Below, in pieces: positions 16,192 through 24,008 of a stretch of DNA of 33,987 bases (position 1 is the stretch's first letter; each line of letters starts with the position of its first letter). The DNA comes from Variovorax sp. KK3 (GTDB lineage: Bacteria > Pseudomonadota > Gammaproteobacteria > Burkholderiales > Burkholderiaceae_C): contig NZ_LYVO01000079.1 of NCBI RefSeq assembly GCF_001984055.1, forward strand, positions 1 to 33,987, read 5' to 3'. The translations under genes and the position numbers were made by a program. The notes below the pieces were generated by a model, which worked only from the letters and a program-made list of their open reading frames with translations, had not been told where the DNA came from and did not search any database.

Positions 16192-17160
16192 TCAGCTATC
16201 GGGCTTGATGTTCAGCGTGGTGATCAGCAGCTTCCAGCGCTGCCTCTCGCTGGCGATGTGCGCAGCGAACTGCTCCGGCGTGCTGGCCAGAAGTTCGCCG
16301 CCCAGCCCGCCCATGGCCTCGCGCGCCTCCGGTCTGGCCATGGCCTTGGCGATCTCGGCGTGGAGCCGATCGACGATGGGCTTCGGCGTGCCGGCGCGCA
16401 CGAGCACACCGAACCAGCCGGGCACGTCGTAGCCTGCGACGCCGGACTCGGCAACGGTCGGCACCTCCGGCAACAGCGGCGAGCGCCTGGCCGTGGAAAC
16501 CGCCAGCGCGCGCACCTTGCCTTCGCGCAACAGCGGCATGACGGTGTTGACGTCGGTCGACACCAGCTGGATCACGCCGCCGAGCAGGTCGGTCAGCGCC
16601 AGCGAAGCCGCCTTGTACGGCACGTGGGTGATCTTGATGCCCGCCTGCAGCTTCAACATCTCGAAAGCCAGGTGCGGCGCGGAGCCGGTGCCCGGGGTGC
16701 CGTAGTTCAACTGGTCCGGCTGCGCCTTGGCGAGTTCGATCAGGCCCCGCAGGTCACGCACCGGCGTCGTCGGCGCGACCACCAGCAAATAGGGATGCCG
16801 CGTCAGCAGCGACACAGGCTGCAGGTCGCGCAAGGGGTCGTAGGAAAGCCGGGCCTGCAAGGAGGGCGCCAACGACAGCGGGCCATTGCTGCCAATCAGG
16901 ATCGTGTGGCCGTCGGGTGTGGACTTGGCGACGAAGTCGGTGCCGAGCACGCCGCCGGCACCCGCCTTGTTCTCGACGATGACGGGTTGGCCGAGGCCCT
17001 GTGCGAGCTTCACGCTCAGGTAGCGGGCCACGAAGTCGCTGCCGCCGCCGGGAGCGAAGGCCGAAATGAGCTTGATGGGCTTCGATGGCCAAGCCTGGGC
17101 CAATGCGGCGGGCGCCCCAATGATCGCGCCGAGAGCGGCGATCGTCTGTCTCCGGTTCAT
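16192..17160 (-). CDS. Bug family (TctC-like) periplasmic solute-binding protein
   Basis: This 322-residue Bug protein has a signal peptide of 21-23 residues (APAALAQA-WPSKP), the opening KPIKLISAFAPGGGSDFVAR, the VIVENKAGAGGVLG block, STPDGHTIL, and HVPYKAASLALTDLLGG in the second half. The start is the ATG of MNRRQTIAAL, which gives a complete signal peptide; an in-frame extension to 17232 is unsupported. A 20-bp palindrome lies 28-47 bases before the start, and a terminator follows immediately, so it may be a single-gene transcript or the tail of the LysR transcript upstream on the same strand. As elsewhere in the window, there are no TctAB membrane partners. Confidence 0.93.
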   Translation of the reverse strand: MNRRQTIAALGAIIGAPAALAQAWPSKPIKLISAFAPGGGSDFVARYLSVKLAQGLGQPVIVENKAGAGGVLGTDFVAKSTPDGHTILIGSNGPLSLAPSLQARLSYDPLRDLQPVSLLTRHPYLLVVAPTTPVRDLRGLIELAKAQPDQLNYGTPGTGSAPHLAFEMLKLQAGIKITHVPYKAASLALTDLLGGVIQLVSTDVNTVMPLLREGKVRALAVSTARRSPLLPEVPTVAESGVAGYDVPGWFGVLVRAGTPKPIVDRLHAEIAKAMARPEAREAMGGLGGELLASTPEQFAAHIASERQRWKLLITTLNIKPDS

Positions 17161-17187
17161 GGGTCTGTGTCTCTTTCTCGTGTCTTC

Positions 17188-17207
17188 ACAATCGATGCAT
17201 CGACTGT
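17188..17207. promoter_or_regulatory. 20-bp near-perfect palindrome upstream of Bug gene
   Basis: The element reads ACA-N-TCGATGCATCGA-N-TGT. The 12-bp core is an exact palindrome and the flanks match at 18 of 20 positions overall. It lies 28 bases before the Bug start at 17160, with T-rich DNA beside it (TTTTTACAG on the minus strand). It is a good operator candidate, most simply for the LysR protein encoded just upstream (17281-18213). Confidence 0.55.
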
Positions 17208-17280
17208 AAAAACGCAGGCCCGAGCGGTCCAATGCTCTTTGGCGATCCAGGCATCGCCGCCCGGCATACGAGGTGGCGCG

Positions 17281-18213
17281 CTACAGCAGCACGGCGCCCG
17301 GCCAGCGCCCCTCGAGCACGTGCTCACGCACGGTCGCGCGAAGTTCGTCGAGCACTTTCGCTGCTGCCTCGGTGGTCTGCTTGGCCGGTGAACGCGCGAG
17401 GCAGAGCCTGCGATTCAGGTTGGGTGCATCGATGGGGCAGGCGGTCAGGATGCCGCGCGCCACTTCGTCGGCAATGACCAGCCCGGAAAGTATCGCCAGG
17501 CCGGCGCCCTGGCTCACCAGCGACTTCTGAAGGCTCATCGAGCCCGCCTCGGCCGAGACCGTGAGCGTGACGCCGGCCGTGCCGCACTCGCGTTCGACGA
17601 TGGCGCGCAGGCCTTGCGATTCGGAGGGCAGGATGAACGGGCGCCCCTGAAGGTCGCTCAGCGGAACGGGCGTCGTGATGTCCAGCGCCGCGTCGTGCGG
17701 GCCCACGAGGAAAAGCGACTCGACGAGCACCGGTTCCTGCGGAATGCGATCGGCCTCGTCGTCGTCCTTCATGAGCAACAGGGCCACGTCCACGTCGCCG
17801 ACTTCGAGGCCGCGCCGCAAGGTGTCGATGTACGCGATCGAACTGCGAAGCTGCACCGACGGATAGTGATGCCGAACGCGCCCCATCAAGCCGCTCACCA
17901 GGAACTCGGCCGCGCTCGGCAGGAAGCCGACGACCACGCTTCCCGAAACGTGCTGACGCTTCGGGCTGATCTCTTCCTTGCCTTTGTCGATTTCGGCCAG
18001 GGCGCGCTTCACGCGGGCGGCGAACTGCCGACCAGCCGCCGTCAGCACCATGCCGTGCCGTTCGCGATCGAAGAGGGCCACCCCCACCTCTTCCTCGAAC
18101 AGTTTGACTTGGCGCGAAAGCGCCGGCTGGACGATGTGGAGGATTTCGGCAGCGCGTGTGATGCTGCCGGTCTCGGCGATGGTGAGCAGCGCCCGGAGTT
18201 GCCTCAGGTCCAT
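17281..18213 (-). CDS. LysR family transcriptional regulator (between two Bug genes)
   Basis: This 310-residue LysR-type regulator opens MDLRQLRALLTIAETGSITRAA, with the HTH completed by EILHIVQPALSRQVK and the wing LFDRERHGMVLT. The C-terminal effector-binding domain covers about 90-300. It resembles the Cbl/NAC-like nitrogen-assimilation subfamily in its opening, and closely resembles the LysR protein encoded at 22036. Unlike the other LysR genes here it is not divergent from its likely target; it is co-directional, 120 bases upstream of one Bug gene and 44 bases downstream of another. A 15-base GC hairpin (18229-18243) occupies that gap. Control of the downstream Bug gene through the palindrome at 17188 is inferred. 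Confidence 0.92.
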   Translation of the reverse strand: MDLRQLRALLTIAETGSITRAAEILHIVQPALSRQVKLFEEEVGVALFDRERHGMVLTAAGRQFAARVKRALAEIDKGKEEISPKRQHVSGSVVVGFLPSAAEFLVSGLMGRVRHHYPSVQLRSSIAYIDTLRRGLEVGDVDVALLLMKDDDEADRIPQEPVLVESLFLVGPHDAALDITTPVPLSDLQGRPFILPSESQGLRAIVERECGTAGVTLTVSAEAGSMSLQKSLVSQGAGLAILSGLVIADEVARGILTACPIDAPNLNRRLCLARSPAKQTTEAAAKVLDELRATVREHVLEGRWPGAVLL

Positions 18214-18228
18214 CGGGCGATTCTAGGA

Positions 18229-18243
18229 CCGCGCATCGCGCGG
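18229..18243. repeat. GC hairpin between Bug and LysR genes
   Basis: CCGCGC, ATC, GCGCGG form a 6-bp stem with a 3-base loop in the 44-base gap. There is no U-run on either side, so it may be a stabilising or attenuating structure within a polycistronic message rather than a terminator. Confidence 0.35.
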
Positions 18244-18257
18244 CCGGCCCGCATGCC

Positions 18258-19253
18258 TCAGTCCCGCCTGAGCCCGCCGATGGACTTGACGACGCCACCC
18301 CACTTGTCGAGCTCGGACTTGACCAGCGCCTCCAGCACGTCCGGTGTCGATCCCACCGGCGTCGCACTCAGGTCCTTCAGCTTCGTCAGCACCTCCGGCT
18401 GCGCTACCACGGCCTGCAGCTCGCGGCTCAGCAGCTCGGCCAGCGGGCGTGACAGCTTCGAAGGCCCGAACACGGCATTCCACGTGTAGGTTTCGTAGCC
18501 GGGCAGGCCCGCCTCCGCGAAGGTCGGGATGTCCGCGAACGACGCCGATCGCTTGGCGGTCGTCACGGCCAGTGCGCGCACCGAGCCGGCGCGGATGTGC
18601 GATGCAGCGCCGGTGAGCACGTCGAACAGCATCGGGATGTGCCCGCCGACCAGGTCGGTCATGGCCGGGCCGCCGCCCTTGTAGGGAACGTGGTTGATGT
18701 CGACGCCGGCCATGGACCTGAACAGCTCGCCCGACAGGTGCGGCGGCGTGCCGACGCCGGCCGAGCCGTAGCTGAACTTGCCCGGCTGGGCCTTCAGCAG
18801 CGCGATCAGCTCGCGCAGGTTCTGCGCCTTCACCGAAGCGCCGACCAGCAGCACGTTCGGCACGGTGGCGACCAGCGAAACGGGCGTGAAGTCGCGCTGC
18901 GCGTCGTAGGGCGCCGGCGGCGTCGACAGCGGATTGATCGCGTGGGTCGCCACCGTGCCCATCAGCAGCACGCTGCCGTCGGCCGCCGCCTTGGCCACCT
19001 TGGCCGCGCCGATCGCGCCACCGCCGCCCGCGACGTTCTCGACGATCACGCTGTGGGCGATGCGCTCCGACAGCTTCTGCGCGAGCAGGCGCGACACGAC
19101 GTCGGTGGCGCCACCGGCTGCGAAGGGCACCACCAGCGTGATCGGGCCCTTCGGCAGCGCCGACTGTGCGAATGCGTCGCTCAACGACGTGCCGAAGCTG
19201 GCGGCGATGCCCCATCGAATCAGGTCGCGCCGGGAAGGATGGAAGCCGTTCAT
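18258..19253 (-). CDS. Bug family solute-binding protein with Tat-like signal
   Basis: This 331-residue Bug protein begins MNGFHPSRRDLIRWGIAASF, whose SRRDLIR (7-13) closely fits the twin-arginine consensus; cleavage is likely at DAFA-QSA (after 29). This suggests Tat rather than Sec export, unusual for the family though seen in some members. The core shows GPITLVVPFAAGGATDVVSR, VIVENVAGGGGAIGAA, and HVPYKGGGPAMTDLVGG. An earlier in-frame ATG at 19295 would overlap the aldehyde dehydrogenase stop as ATGA; the later start is preferred because it places the signal at the N-terminus. The gene lies directly behind the decarboxylase and aldehyde dehydrogenase genes, so its ligand is probably their substrate. 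Confidence 0.92.
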   Translation of the reverse strand: MNGFHPSRRDLIRWGIAASFGTSLSDAFAQSALPKGPITLVVPFAAGGATDVVSRLLAQKLSERIAHSVIVENVAGGGGAIGAAKVAKAAADGSVLLMGTVATHAINPLSTPPAPYDAQRDFTPVSLVATVPNVLLVGASVKAQNLRELIALLKAQPGKFSYGSAGVGTPPHLSGELFRSMAGVDINHVPYKGGGPAMTDLVGGHIPMLFDVLTGAASHIRAGSVRALAVTTAKRSASFADIPTFAEAGLPGYETYTWNAVFGPSKLSRPLAELLSRELQAVVAQPEVLTKLKDLSATPVGSTPDVLEALVKSELDKWGGVVKSIGGLRRD

Positions 19254-19291
19254 GGTCTTGTCTCGTTGTTCGTCGACGTCGTATCGATGCT

Positions 19292-20770
19292 TCATCGCAT
19301 CACGAACGGATTGCCCGCCACGGCCCCGCCGTTGATCCACACGCACTTCGTCTGCACGTACTCGCGGATGGCATCGATGCCGTTTTCACGGCCCAGCCCG
19401 GAGTCCTTGTAACCGCCGAAGGGCGCCATGAAGCTCACGGCGCGGTAGGTGTTGACCCACACGGTGCCGGCCTGCAGGCGCTCGGACATGCGGATGGCGC
19501 GGCCGATGTCCTTCGTCCACACGGCTGCGGCGAGCCCGAAGCGCACGTCGTTGGCGATGCGCAGCGCGTCGGCCTCGTTCTCGAAGCGGATGATCGACAG
19601 CACGGGGCCGAACACCTCTTCCTGCGCGATGCGCATGTCGTTGCGCACGTTCGTGAAGATGGTCGGCTGCACGAACCAGCCTTGCCCGCATTCGGGCGCG
19701 CGGCCCCTTTCGCCGCCCAGCACCGCGGTCGCACCTTCGCTGCGGGCGATGTCGATGTACTCCAGCACCTTCTGGTACTGCGGCGGCGTGGTGATCGGGC
19801 CGACCTGGGTGTCCGGGCGCATCGGATCGCCCATGCGCGCCGTGCGTGCCAGCGCGAGCAGGCGTTCGACGAAGGCGTCGTGGATGCTGCTCTGTACCAG
19901 CAGGCGCGAGCCGGCGATGCAGGTCTGCCCGGTGGCCGCGAAGATGCCCGAGATGGCACCGTAGGCGGCCTGTTCGAGGTCGGCATCCTCGAACACCACG
20001 TTCGGCGACTTGCCGCCCAGCTCCATCGCCGTGTGCTTCAGGTGGCGCCCCGCCTTCTCGTTGATCAGCCGGCCGGTGCTGTCGGAGCCGGTGAAGCTGA
20101 TCTTGGCGACCAGCGGATGCTCGACCAGCGGCGTGCCGACCTCGGCGCCGAAGCCGGTGACCACGTTGAACACGCCCGGCGGAAAGCCCGCCTCGTCGAA
20201 CAAGCCCGCCAGCTCCAGCGTGGAAGCCGACGTGAACTCCGAGGGCTTCACGACCACGGTACAGCCGGCTGCCAGCGCGGGCGCGATCTTCCAGCTCAGC
20301 AGCATGAGCGGCGAGTTCCACGGCGTGATGGCCGCGACCACGCCGACCGGCTCGTGGCGGGTGAAGGCGAAGTAGCCCTTCTTGTCCAGCGGCAGCGTGC
20401 TGCCCTGCACCTTGTCGGCAAGCCCCGCGTAGTAGTGGAACCACTGCGGGATGTAGTTCAGCTGACCTTGCATCTCGGCCAGCAGCTTGCCGTTGTCACG
20501 CACCTCGGTCGTCGCGAGCTGCACGGCATCGCGCGCGATCAGGTCGGCCAGCCTGCGCAACAGCGCGCCGCGCTGCGTGGCGGTCAGTTCGGCCCAAGGC
20601 CCTTGCGTGAGCGCGCGGTGCGCGGCCTGCACCGCGTCGTCGACGTCGCTCGCATCACCGCGCGGAATCTGCGCCCAGCTTTCGCCGGTGTAGGGGTTCT
20701 GGGTGTCGAACCATCGGCCGCTTCGGGGCTCGCGGGCTGCGCCGTCGATGTGCAGCAGGTAGCGCTTCAT
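19292..20770 (-). CDS. NAD(P)-dependent aldehyde dehydrogenase
   Basis: This 492-residue ALDH superfamily enzyme oxidises an aldehyde to a carboxylic acid in the cytoplasm. Catalytic features are all visible: ITPWNSP with Asn151, Lys175 in VVKPSEFT, the cofactor loop ISFTGSDSTG (225-234), general base Glu250 in ELGGKSPNVVF, and nucleophile Cys284 in GQTCIAGSRL. The gene starts ten bases after the TPP-dependent decarboxylase beta subunit, on the same strand, so the two steps are probably sequential: decarboxylation of a 2-oxo acid to an aldehyde, then oxidation. Benzaldehyde/betaine-aldehyde-type annotation would be possible by similarity alone; the operon argues for a short polar aldehyde. 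Confidence 0.94.
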   Translation of the reverse strand: MKRYLLHIDGAAREPRSGRWFDTQNPYTGESWAQIPRGDASDVDDAVQAAHRALTQGPWAELTATQRGALLRRLADLIARDAVQLATTEVRDNGKLLAEMQGQLNYIPQWFHYYAGLADKVQGSTLPLDKKGYFAFTRHEPVGVVAAITPWNSPLMLLSWKIAPALAAGCTVVVKPSEFTSASTLELAGLFDEAGFPPGVFNVVTGFGAEVGTPLVEHPLVAKISFTGSDSTGRLINEKAGRHLKHTAMELGGKSPNVVFEDADLEQAAYGAISGIFAATGQTCIAGSRLLVQSSIHDAFVERLLALARTARMGDPMRPDTQVGPITTPPQYQKVLEYIDIARSEGATAVLGGERGRAPECGQGWFVQPTIFTNVRNDMRIAQEEVFGPVLSIIRFENEADALRIANDVRFGLAAAVWTKDIGRAIRMSERLQAGTVWVNTYRAVSFMAPFGGYKDSGLGRENGIDAIREYVQTKCVWINGGAVAGNPFVMR

Positions 20771-20780
20771 GCGTCAGCCT

Positions 20781-21377
20781 TCAGAAGGGCGCGAGACCGA
20801 GCGCGGCGCGGAAGCGGTTCTTGACGAAAGGCCCGTCGCGCGGCGGCAGCGCGCGCGGGGGCTCGTCGGCTTCGATGAAGGCCTGCGCGAAGGCCACGCC
20901 CTCGCGCGCCAGGATGCGGCGCGCCACCGCATCGCACCCCTCCGGCCCCTCGGCCACGAAGGCGTCGGCGATGCCGAAGCCCCTGGCGACGGCCGCCAGG
21001 TCGGTGCCCAGGCTGGCGTGGCTGCGCTGCATGCCGGTTTCGCCGAAGTGGCCGTTGTCGAGCACGACGATGCTCAGGTTCTTCGGCTGCTTGACGGCGA
21101 TGGTGCCCAGGCTGCCGATGCCCATGAGCAGTTCGCCGTCGCCGGTGACGACGACCACCGATTTCTGCGGCTGCGCGAGCGCCAGGCCCAGCGCCAGCGA
21201 GGTGGAGCCGCCCATCGCGCCCCACAGGTAGTAGTTGCGGTCGCGGTCGCCGGCGGCGAACACGTCGTAGGCGGCAGAGCCGAGGCCGGTCACGACCAGG
21301 GCCTCGGGTACCTGTGACAGCAGCTTGGCGACGAACGCGCGGCGATTGGCGCGCGGGGCGGATGCGATGGCGTTCAT
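20781..21377 (-). CDS. TPP-dependent 2-oxo acid decarboxylase, beta (TPP-binding) subunit
   Basis: This 198-residue protein is the isolated C-terminal pyrophosphate-binding domain of TPP enzymes, as in sulfopyruvate decarboxylase ComE and the C-terminal half of phosphonopyruvate decarboxylase. The cofactor motif is exact: GDGE starting at residue 79, with Asn108 closing GDG-X26-N. LWGAMGGSTSLALGLAL precedes it as in that subfamily. The chosen ATG overlaps the alpha-subunit stop (TGATG) and has GGAG nine bases upstream, so the subunits are translationally coupled; an ATG at 21392 would give five more residues but lacks a ribosome site. Both halves are needed, since the alpha subunit supplies the activating Glu. 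Phosphono-, sulfo- or other 3-substituted pyruvates are candidate substrates. Confidence 0.9.
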   Translation of the reverse strand: MNAIASAPRANRRAFVAKLLSQVPEALVVTGLGSAAYDVFAAGDRDRNYYLWGAMGGSTSLALGLALAQPQKSVVVVTGDGELLMGIGSLGTIAVKQPKNLSIVVLDNGHFGETGMQRSHASLGTDLAAVARGFGIADAFVAEGPEGCDAVARRILAREGVAFAQAFIEADEPPRALPPRDGPFVKNRFRAALGLAPF

Positions 21378-21913
21378 CAATGACGCTCCCATTTCTTGCG
21401 GCCGATGAGGTTCTGGCCCAGCAGCACGGCGACCTTTTCGCCGGCCTGGAAGGCGGCGTCGAAGCCGGCGCTGACGATCTCTTCCGTCTCTTCGGGATTC
21501 GTCACGCGCAGCACGTGGATGCCCATCAGCTCGAGCGCCGCCTGCGTGGCCTTGCCCATCGGGCCCTGCCAGGGATTGAACTCGGCGTATTCGCCGCGCA
21601 TCGTCACCAGCGTGAAGAAGGGGAAGTCGGCCGCCTGCAGCAGCGAGAACATGTTGACGCAGTTGCCGACGCCGCTGCTCTGCATGAGCAGCACGGCCCG
21701 GTCGCCGCCGAGCCAGGCACCGGCCGCGAGGGCCACGCCCTCCTCCTCGGTGGTGAGCACGACGTCTTCGATGTCGGGGTCGGCGATGGCGCTGCGGATC
21801 ACGTGCGAATGCCCAGCGTCGGGCACGTAGGCGATCTGGCGCACGCCGCCTTGCTTGAGGACTTTGAAGACGGCTTCCTGCCAGGCAGGAGCCGGTGCGG
21901 ATGGGTGGGTCAT
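21377..21913 (-). CDS. TPP-dependent 2-oxo acid decarboxylase, alpha (PYR) subunit
   Basis: This 178-residue protein is the pyrimidine-binding domain of a split TPP enzyme, like sulfopyruvate decarboxylase ComD. The Glu cluster TTEEEG (residues 54-59) contains the conserved Glu that activates the aminopyrimidine ring, followed by ALAAGAWLGG and LLMQSSGVGNCVN, both hallmarks of the phosphono-/sulfopyruvate decarboxylase group. The start is the ATG at 21913; a TTG at 21955 is possible but unnecessary, as homology begins near PAWQEAVFKVL. It is the first gene of a minus-strand operon with the beta subunit, aldehyde dehydrogenase and Bug, and is divergent from a LysR gene. Confidence 0.9.
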   Translation of the reverse strand: MTHPSAPAPAWQEAVFKVLKQGGVRQIAYVPDAGHSHVIRSAIADPDIEDVVLTTEEEGVALAAGAWLGGDRAVLLMQSSGVGNCVNMFSLLQAADFPFFTLVTMRGEYAEFNPWQGPMGKATQAALELMGIHVLRVTNPEETEEIVSAGFDAAFQAGEKVAVLLGQNLIGRKKWERH

Positions 21914-21958
21914 GGGTGTCGGAGGTTTCGTGGATGGGCGGTGATGCGGTGTCAAGGA

Positions 21959-21985
21959 ATCATAGTTTTTGATGGGTATTAATCA
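21959..21985. promoter_or_regulatory. Divergent promoter region with LysR-type dyad
   Basis: The 122-base gap between the decarboxylase alpha gene and the LysR gene is the most AT-rich stretch nearby. It contains TGAT-N8-ATCA (21970-21985), a dyad that includes T-N11-A spacings, and on the minus strand TATGAT (21959-21964), a good -10 box for the decarboxylase operon; no clear -35 is visible. This would place the dyad just upstream of or within the promoter, as expected for a LysR-activated gene. Confidence 0.5.
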
Positions 21986-22035
21986 GAAATAGAATTTCGT
22001 CATTCCTGCATCACGAACCTTGATCGGGCCTTCTC

Positions 22036-22965
22036 ATGGACTTCAAGCAACTGCGCGCCTTCCTCACCGTGGCCGAAACCGGCAACGTCACGCGAGCCGC
22101 CGAGGTGCTTCACCTGGTCCAGCCTGCCGTGTCGCGGCAACTGCGGTTGCTGGAGGAAGACATCGGCGCGCCGCTGTTCGATCGCGGTCGGCACGGCATG
22201 TCGCTGACGCCGGCAGGCCAGTCGCTGGTGGCCTACGCGCGGCGCGCCATGCTGGAGCTGGAGCGCGCCCGTGTCGAGATCGGCGCTGCCGACAACGAGG
22301 TGGGCGGCGTCGTCACGCTCGGCTTGCTGCCGAGCACGATCGACATCTTGTCGAGCCCGCTCGTGGGCGCCGTGGCGTCGCAGTACCCGGGCGTCCGCAT
22401 CCGCATCGCGATGGGCTATGCGGGCACGCTGCTACGCTGGCTGGAAGCGGGAGAGATCGATGCCGCCCTGCTCTATGGCGCGGCGCGTTCGGCGGAGGTG
22501 CAGTCCACGCCGCTGATCGAGGAATCGCTGTGGGTCATCGGGCCGCGCGATGCCGGGTTGCGCAAGAGCAGGCCGGTGCGACTGGCGCAGCTTGTCGGCC
22601 GGAAGATGGTGCTGCCCAGCGCGCCCCACGGCATCCGCGCCTTGGTGGAGCATGCCTGCGCCGTCGGCAAGGTCACGCTCGACATCTGCGCCGAGACCAA
22701 CGCGCTGAGCGTGCAGCGCAGCCTGGTGCTCGGCGGCCACGGCCTGACCATCCTGCCGCCGATCGCGGTGGCCGAGGATCTTCGCAGCGGCAAGCTGTCG
22801 GGTGCGCCGCTGGCCGATCCGCCGATCGCCCGCACGATCGTCCTGGCCCTGCCCTCCAACCGGCCCACCGGCCGGCACGTGCGCTGCGCAGTCGACCTGC
22901 TGGTCGAGGAGGCACGAAAGGCGGTCGAGGCCGGCCAGTGGCCCGAAGGTCGCTGGCTGGCCTGA
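22036..22965 (+). CDS. LysR family transcriptional regulator (divergent from decarboxylase operon)
   Basis: This 309-residue LysR-type regulator opens MDFKQLRAFLTVAETGNVTRAA, with HTH end VLHLVQPAVSRQLR and wing LFDRGRHGMSLTPAGQ; the effector domain runs from about residue 90. Its N-terminal domain and VTLGLLPSTIDILSSPLVGAV segment closely parallel those of the LysR encoded at 17281 (VVVGFLPSAAEFLVSGLMGRV), so the two are probably paralogues flanking the same operon. It is divergent from the decarboxylase alpha gene with a 122-base AT-rich spacer, so regulation of that operon is likely. It converges on a Bug gene with only 15 bases between and no visible terminator. Confidence 0.93.
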   Translation: MDFKQLRAFLTVAETGNVTRAAEVLHLVQPAVSRQLRLLEEDIGAPLFDRGRHGMSLTPAGQSLVAYARRAMLELERARVEIGAADNEVGGVVTLGLLPSTIDILSSPLVGAVASQYPGVRIRIAMGYAGTLLRWLEAGEIDAALLYGAARSAEVQSTPLIEESLWVIGPRDAGLRKSRPVRLAQLVGRKMVLPSAPHGIRALVEHACAVGKVTLDICAETNALSVQRSLVLGGHGLTILPPIAVAEDLRSGKLSGAPLADPPIARTIVLALPSNRPTGRHVRCAVDLLVEEARKAVEAGQWPEGRWLA

Positions 22966-22980
22966 GATGGTCGACGGTCG

Positions 22981-23958
22981 CTACTGCCTGGGAATGTCGA
23001 GTTCCTTGATCAGCTTCGCGTAGAACGCCGACTCCGACCGGATGAAGGCCCCGAAGTCCGCTGCAGAGCCGCCGGCGGGCGACAGGCTGATTTCGGTGAG
23101 CTGTTTCTGGAAATCGGGCGCAGCCAGCACCTTCTGCGCGGCGGCATTGAGCTTCTGCACGATGGCCGGTGGCGTGCCGCCCGGGGCCAACAGGCCCATC
23201 CAGTACACTGCCTTGAAATCGGCGATGCCGGCCTCGGCCACGGTCGGCACGTCGGGCAGCGTGGGCAGGCGCTTGTCGCTGGTGACGGCCAGCGCCTTGA
23301 GCTTGCCGCTCTTCACGTAAGGCACGGCCGTGGGCGACGTCTCGAACATCAGGTCGACGTGGCCGCCCACCAGATCGGCGAGGGCGGGTGCCCCGCCCTT
23401 GTAGGCCACGTTGACCATGTCGGTGCCGGTCGCGCGCATGAACACGCGCGCCGACAGGTCCTGCGGGTTGCCGATGCCCGAGGTGCCGAAGCTCAACTTG
23501 CCGGGGTTGGCCTTGAGGTAGCTCACCAGCTCCGGCACGCTCTTGGCGGTCACCTTGGTGCTGTTGACGATCAGCACGTTGGGCTGGTCGGCGACGCGGA
23601 TGATGGGCGCCAGGTCCTTCAACGGATCGAAGGGCAGCTTCTCGAACAGGTGCGCGTTGGTGGCGACGCTGAAGGGCGCCATCACCAGCGTGTAGCCGTC
23701 CTTCGGCGACTTGGCGACCAGGTCCATGCCGATGTTGCCGCTGGCACCGGGGCGGTTGTCGACGATCACCGGCTGGCGCAGGTCTTCCGACAGCTTCTGG
23801 CCCAGCAGGCGCGAGACCATGTCGATGCTGCCCCCGGGCGGGAAGGGAACGACGAGGCGTATCGGCTTGGAGGGATAGTCCTCGGCAGCCACGGCGTTGC
23901 CACCGGAGGACACCACCAAGGCCGCGGCGCAGGCCAGCGTGCGAATGAAGTTTTTCAT
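22981..23958 (-). CDS. Bug family (TctC-like) periplasmic solute-binding protein
   Basis: This 325-residue Bug protein has a Sec signal peptide of about 24 residues (GGNAVA-AEDYPSKP). The core shows KPIRLVVPFPPGGSIDMVSR, VIVDNRPGASGNIGMDLVAK, SPKDGYTLVMAP and NVAYKGGAPALADLVGGHVD. The stop is TAG. It lies 50 bases behind the amidase on the same strand and is the last gene of an RraA-like/amidase/Bug operon, so its ligand may be the amide or acid handled by the amidase. No membrane components are nearby. Confidence 0.93.
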   Translation of the reverse strand: MKNFIRTLACAAALVVSSGGNAVAAEDYPSKPIRLVVPFPPGGSIDMVSRLLGQKLSEDLRQPVIVDNRPGASGNIGMDLVAKSPKDGYTLVMAPFSVATNAHLFEKLPFDPLKDLAPIIRVADQPNVLIVNSTKVTAKSVPELVSYLKANPGKLSFGTSGIGNPQDLSARVFMRATGTDMVNVAYKGGAPALADLVGGHVDLMFETSPTAVPYVKSGKLKALAVTSDKRLPTLPDVPTVAEAGIADFKAVYWMGLLAPGGTPPAIVQKLNAAAQKVLAAPDFQKQLTEISLSPAGGSAADFGAFIRSESAFYAKLIKELDIPRQ

Positions 23959-24008
23959 GGTGCTTGCAATTGAAGTGGGGAGTTGAACGACGGGCGATGC
24001 ATGGCTTT

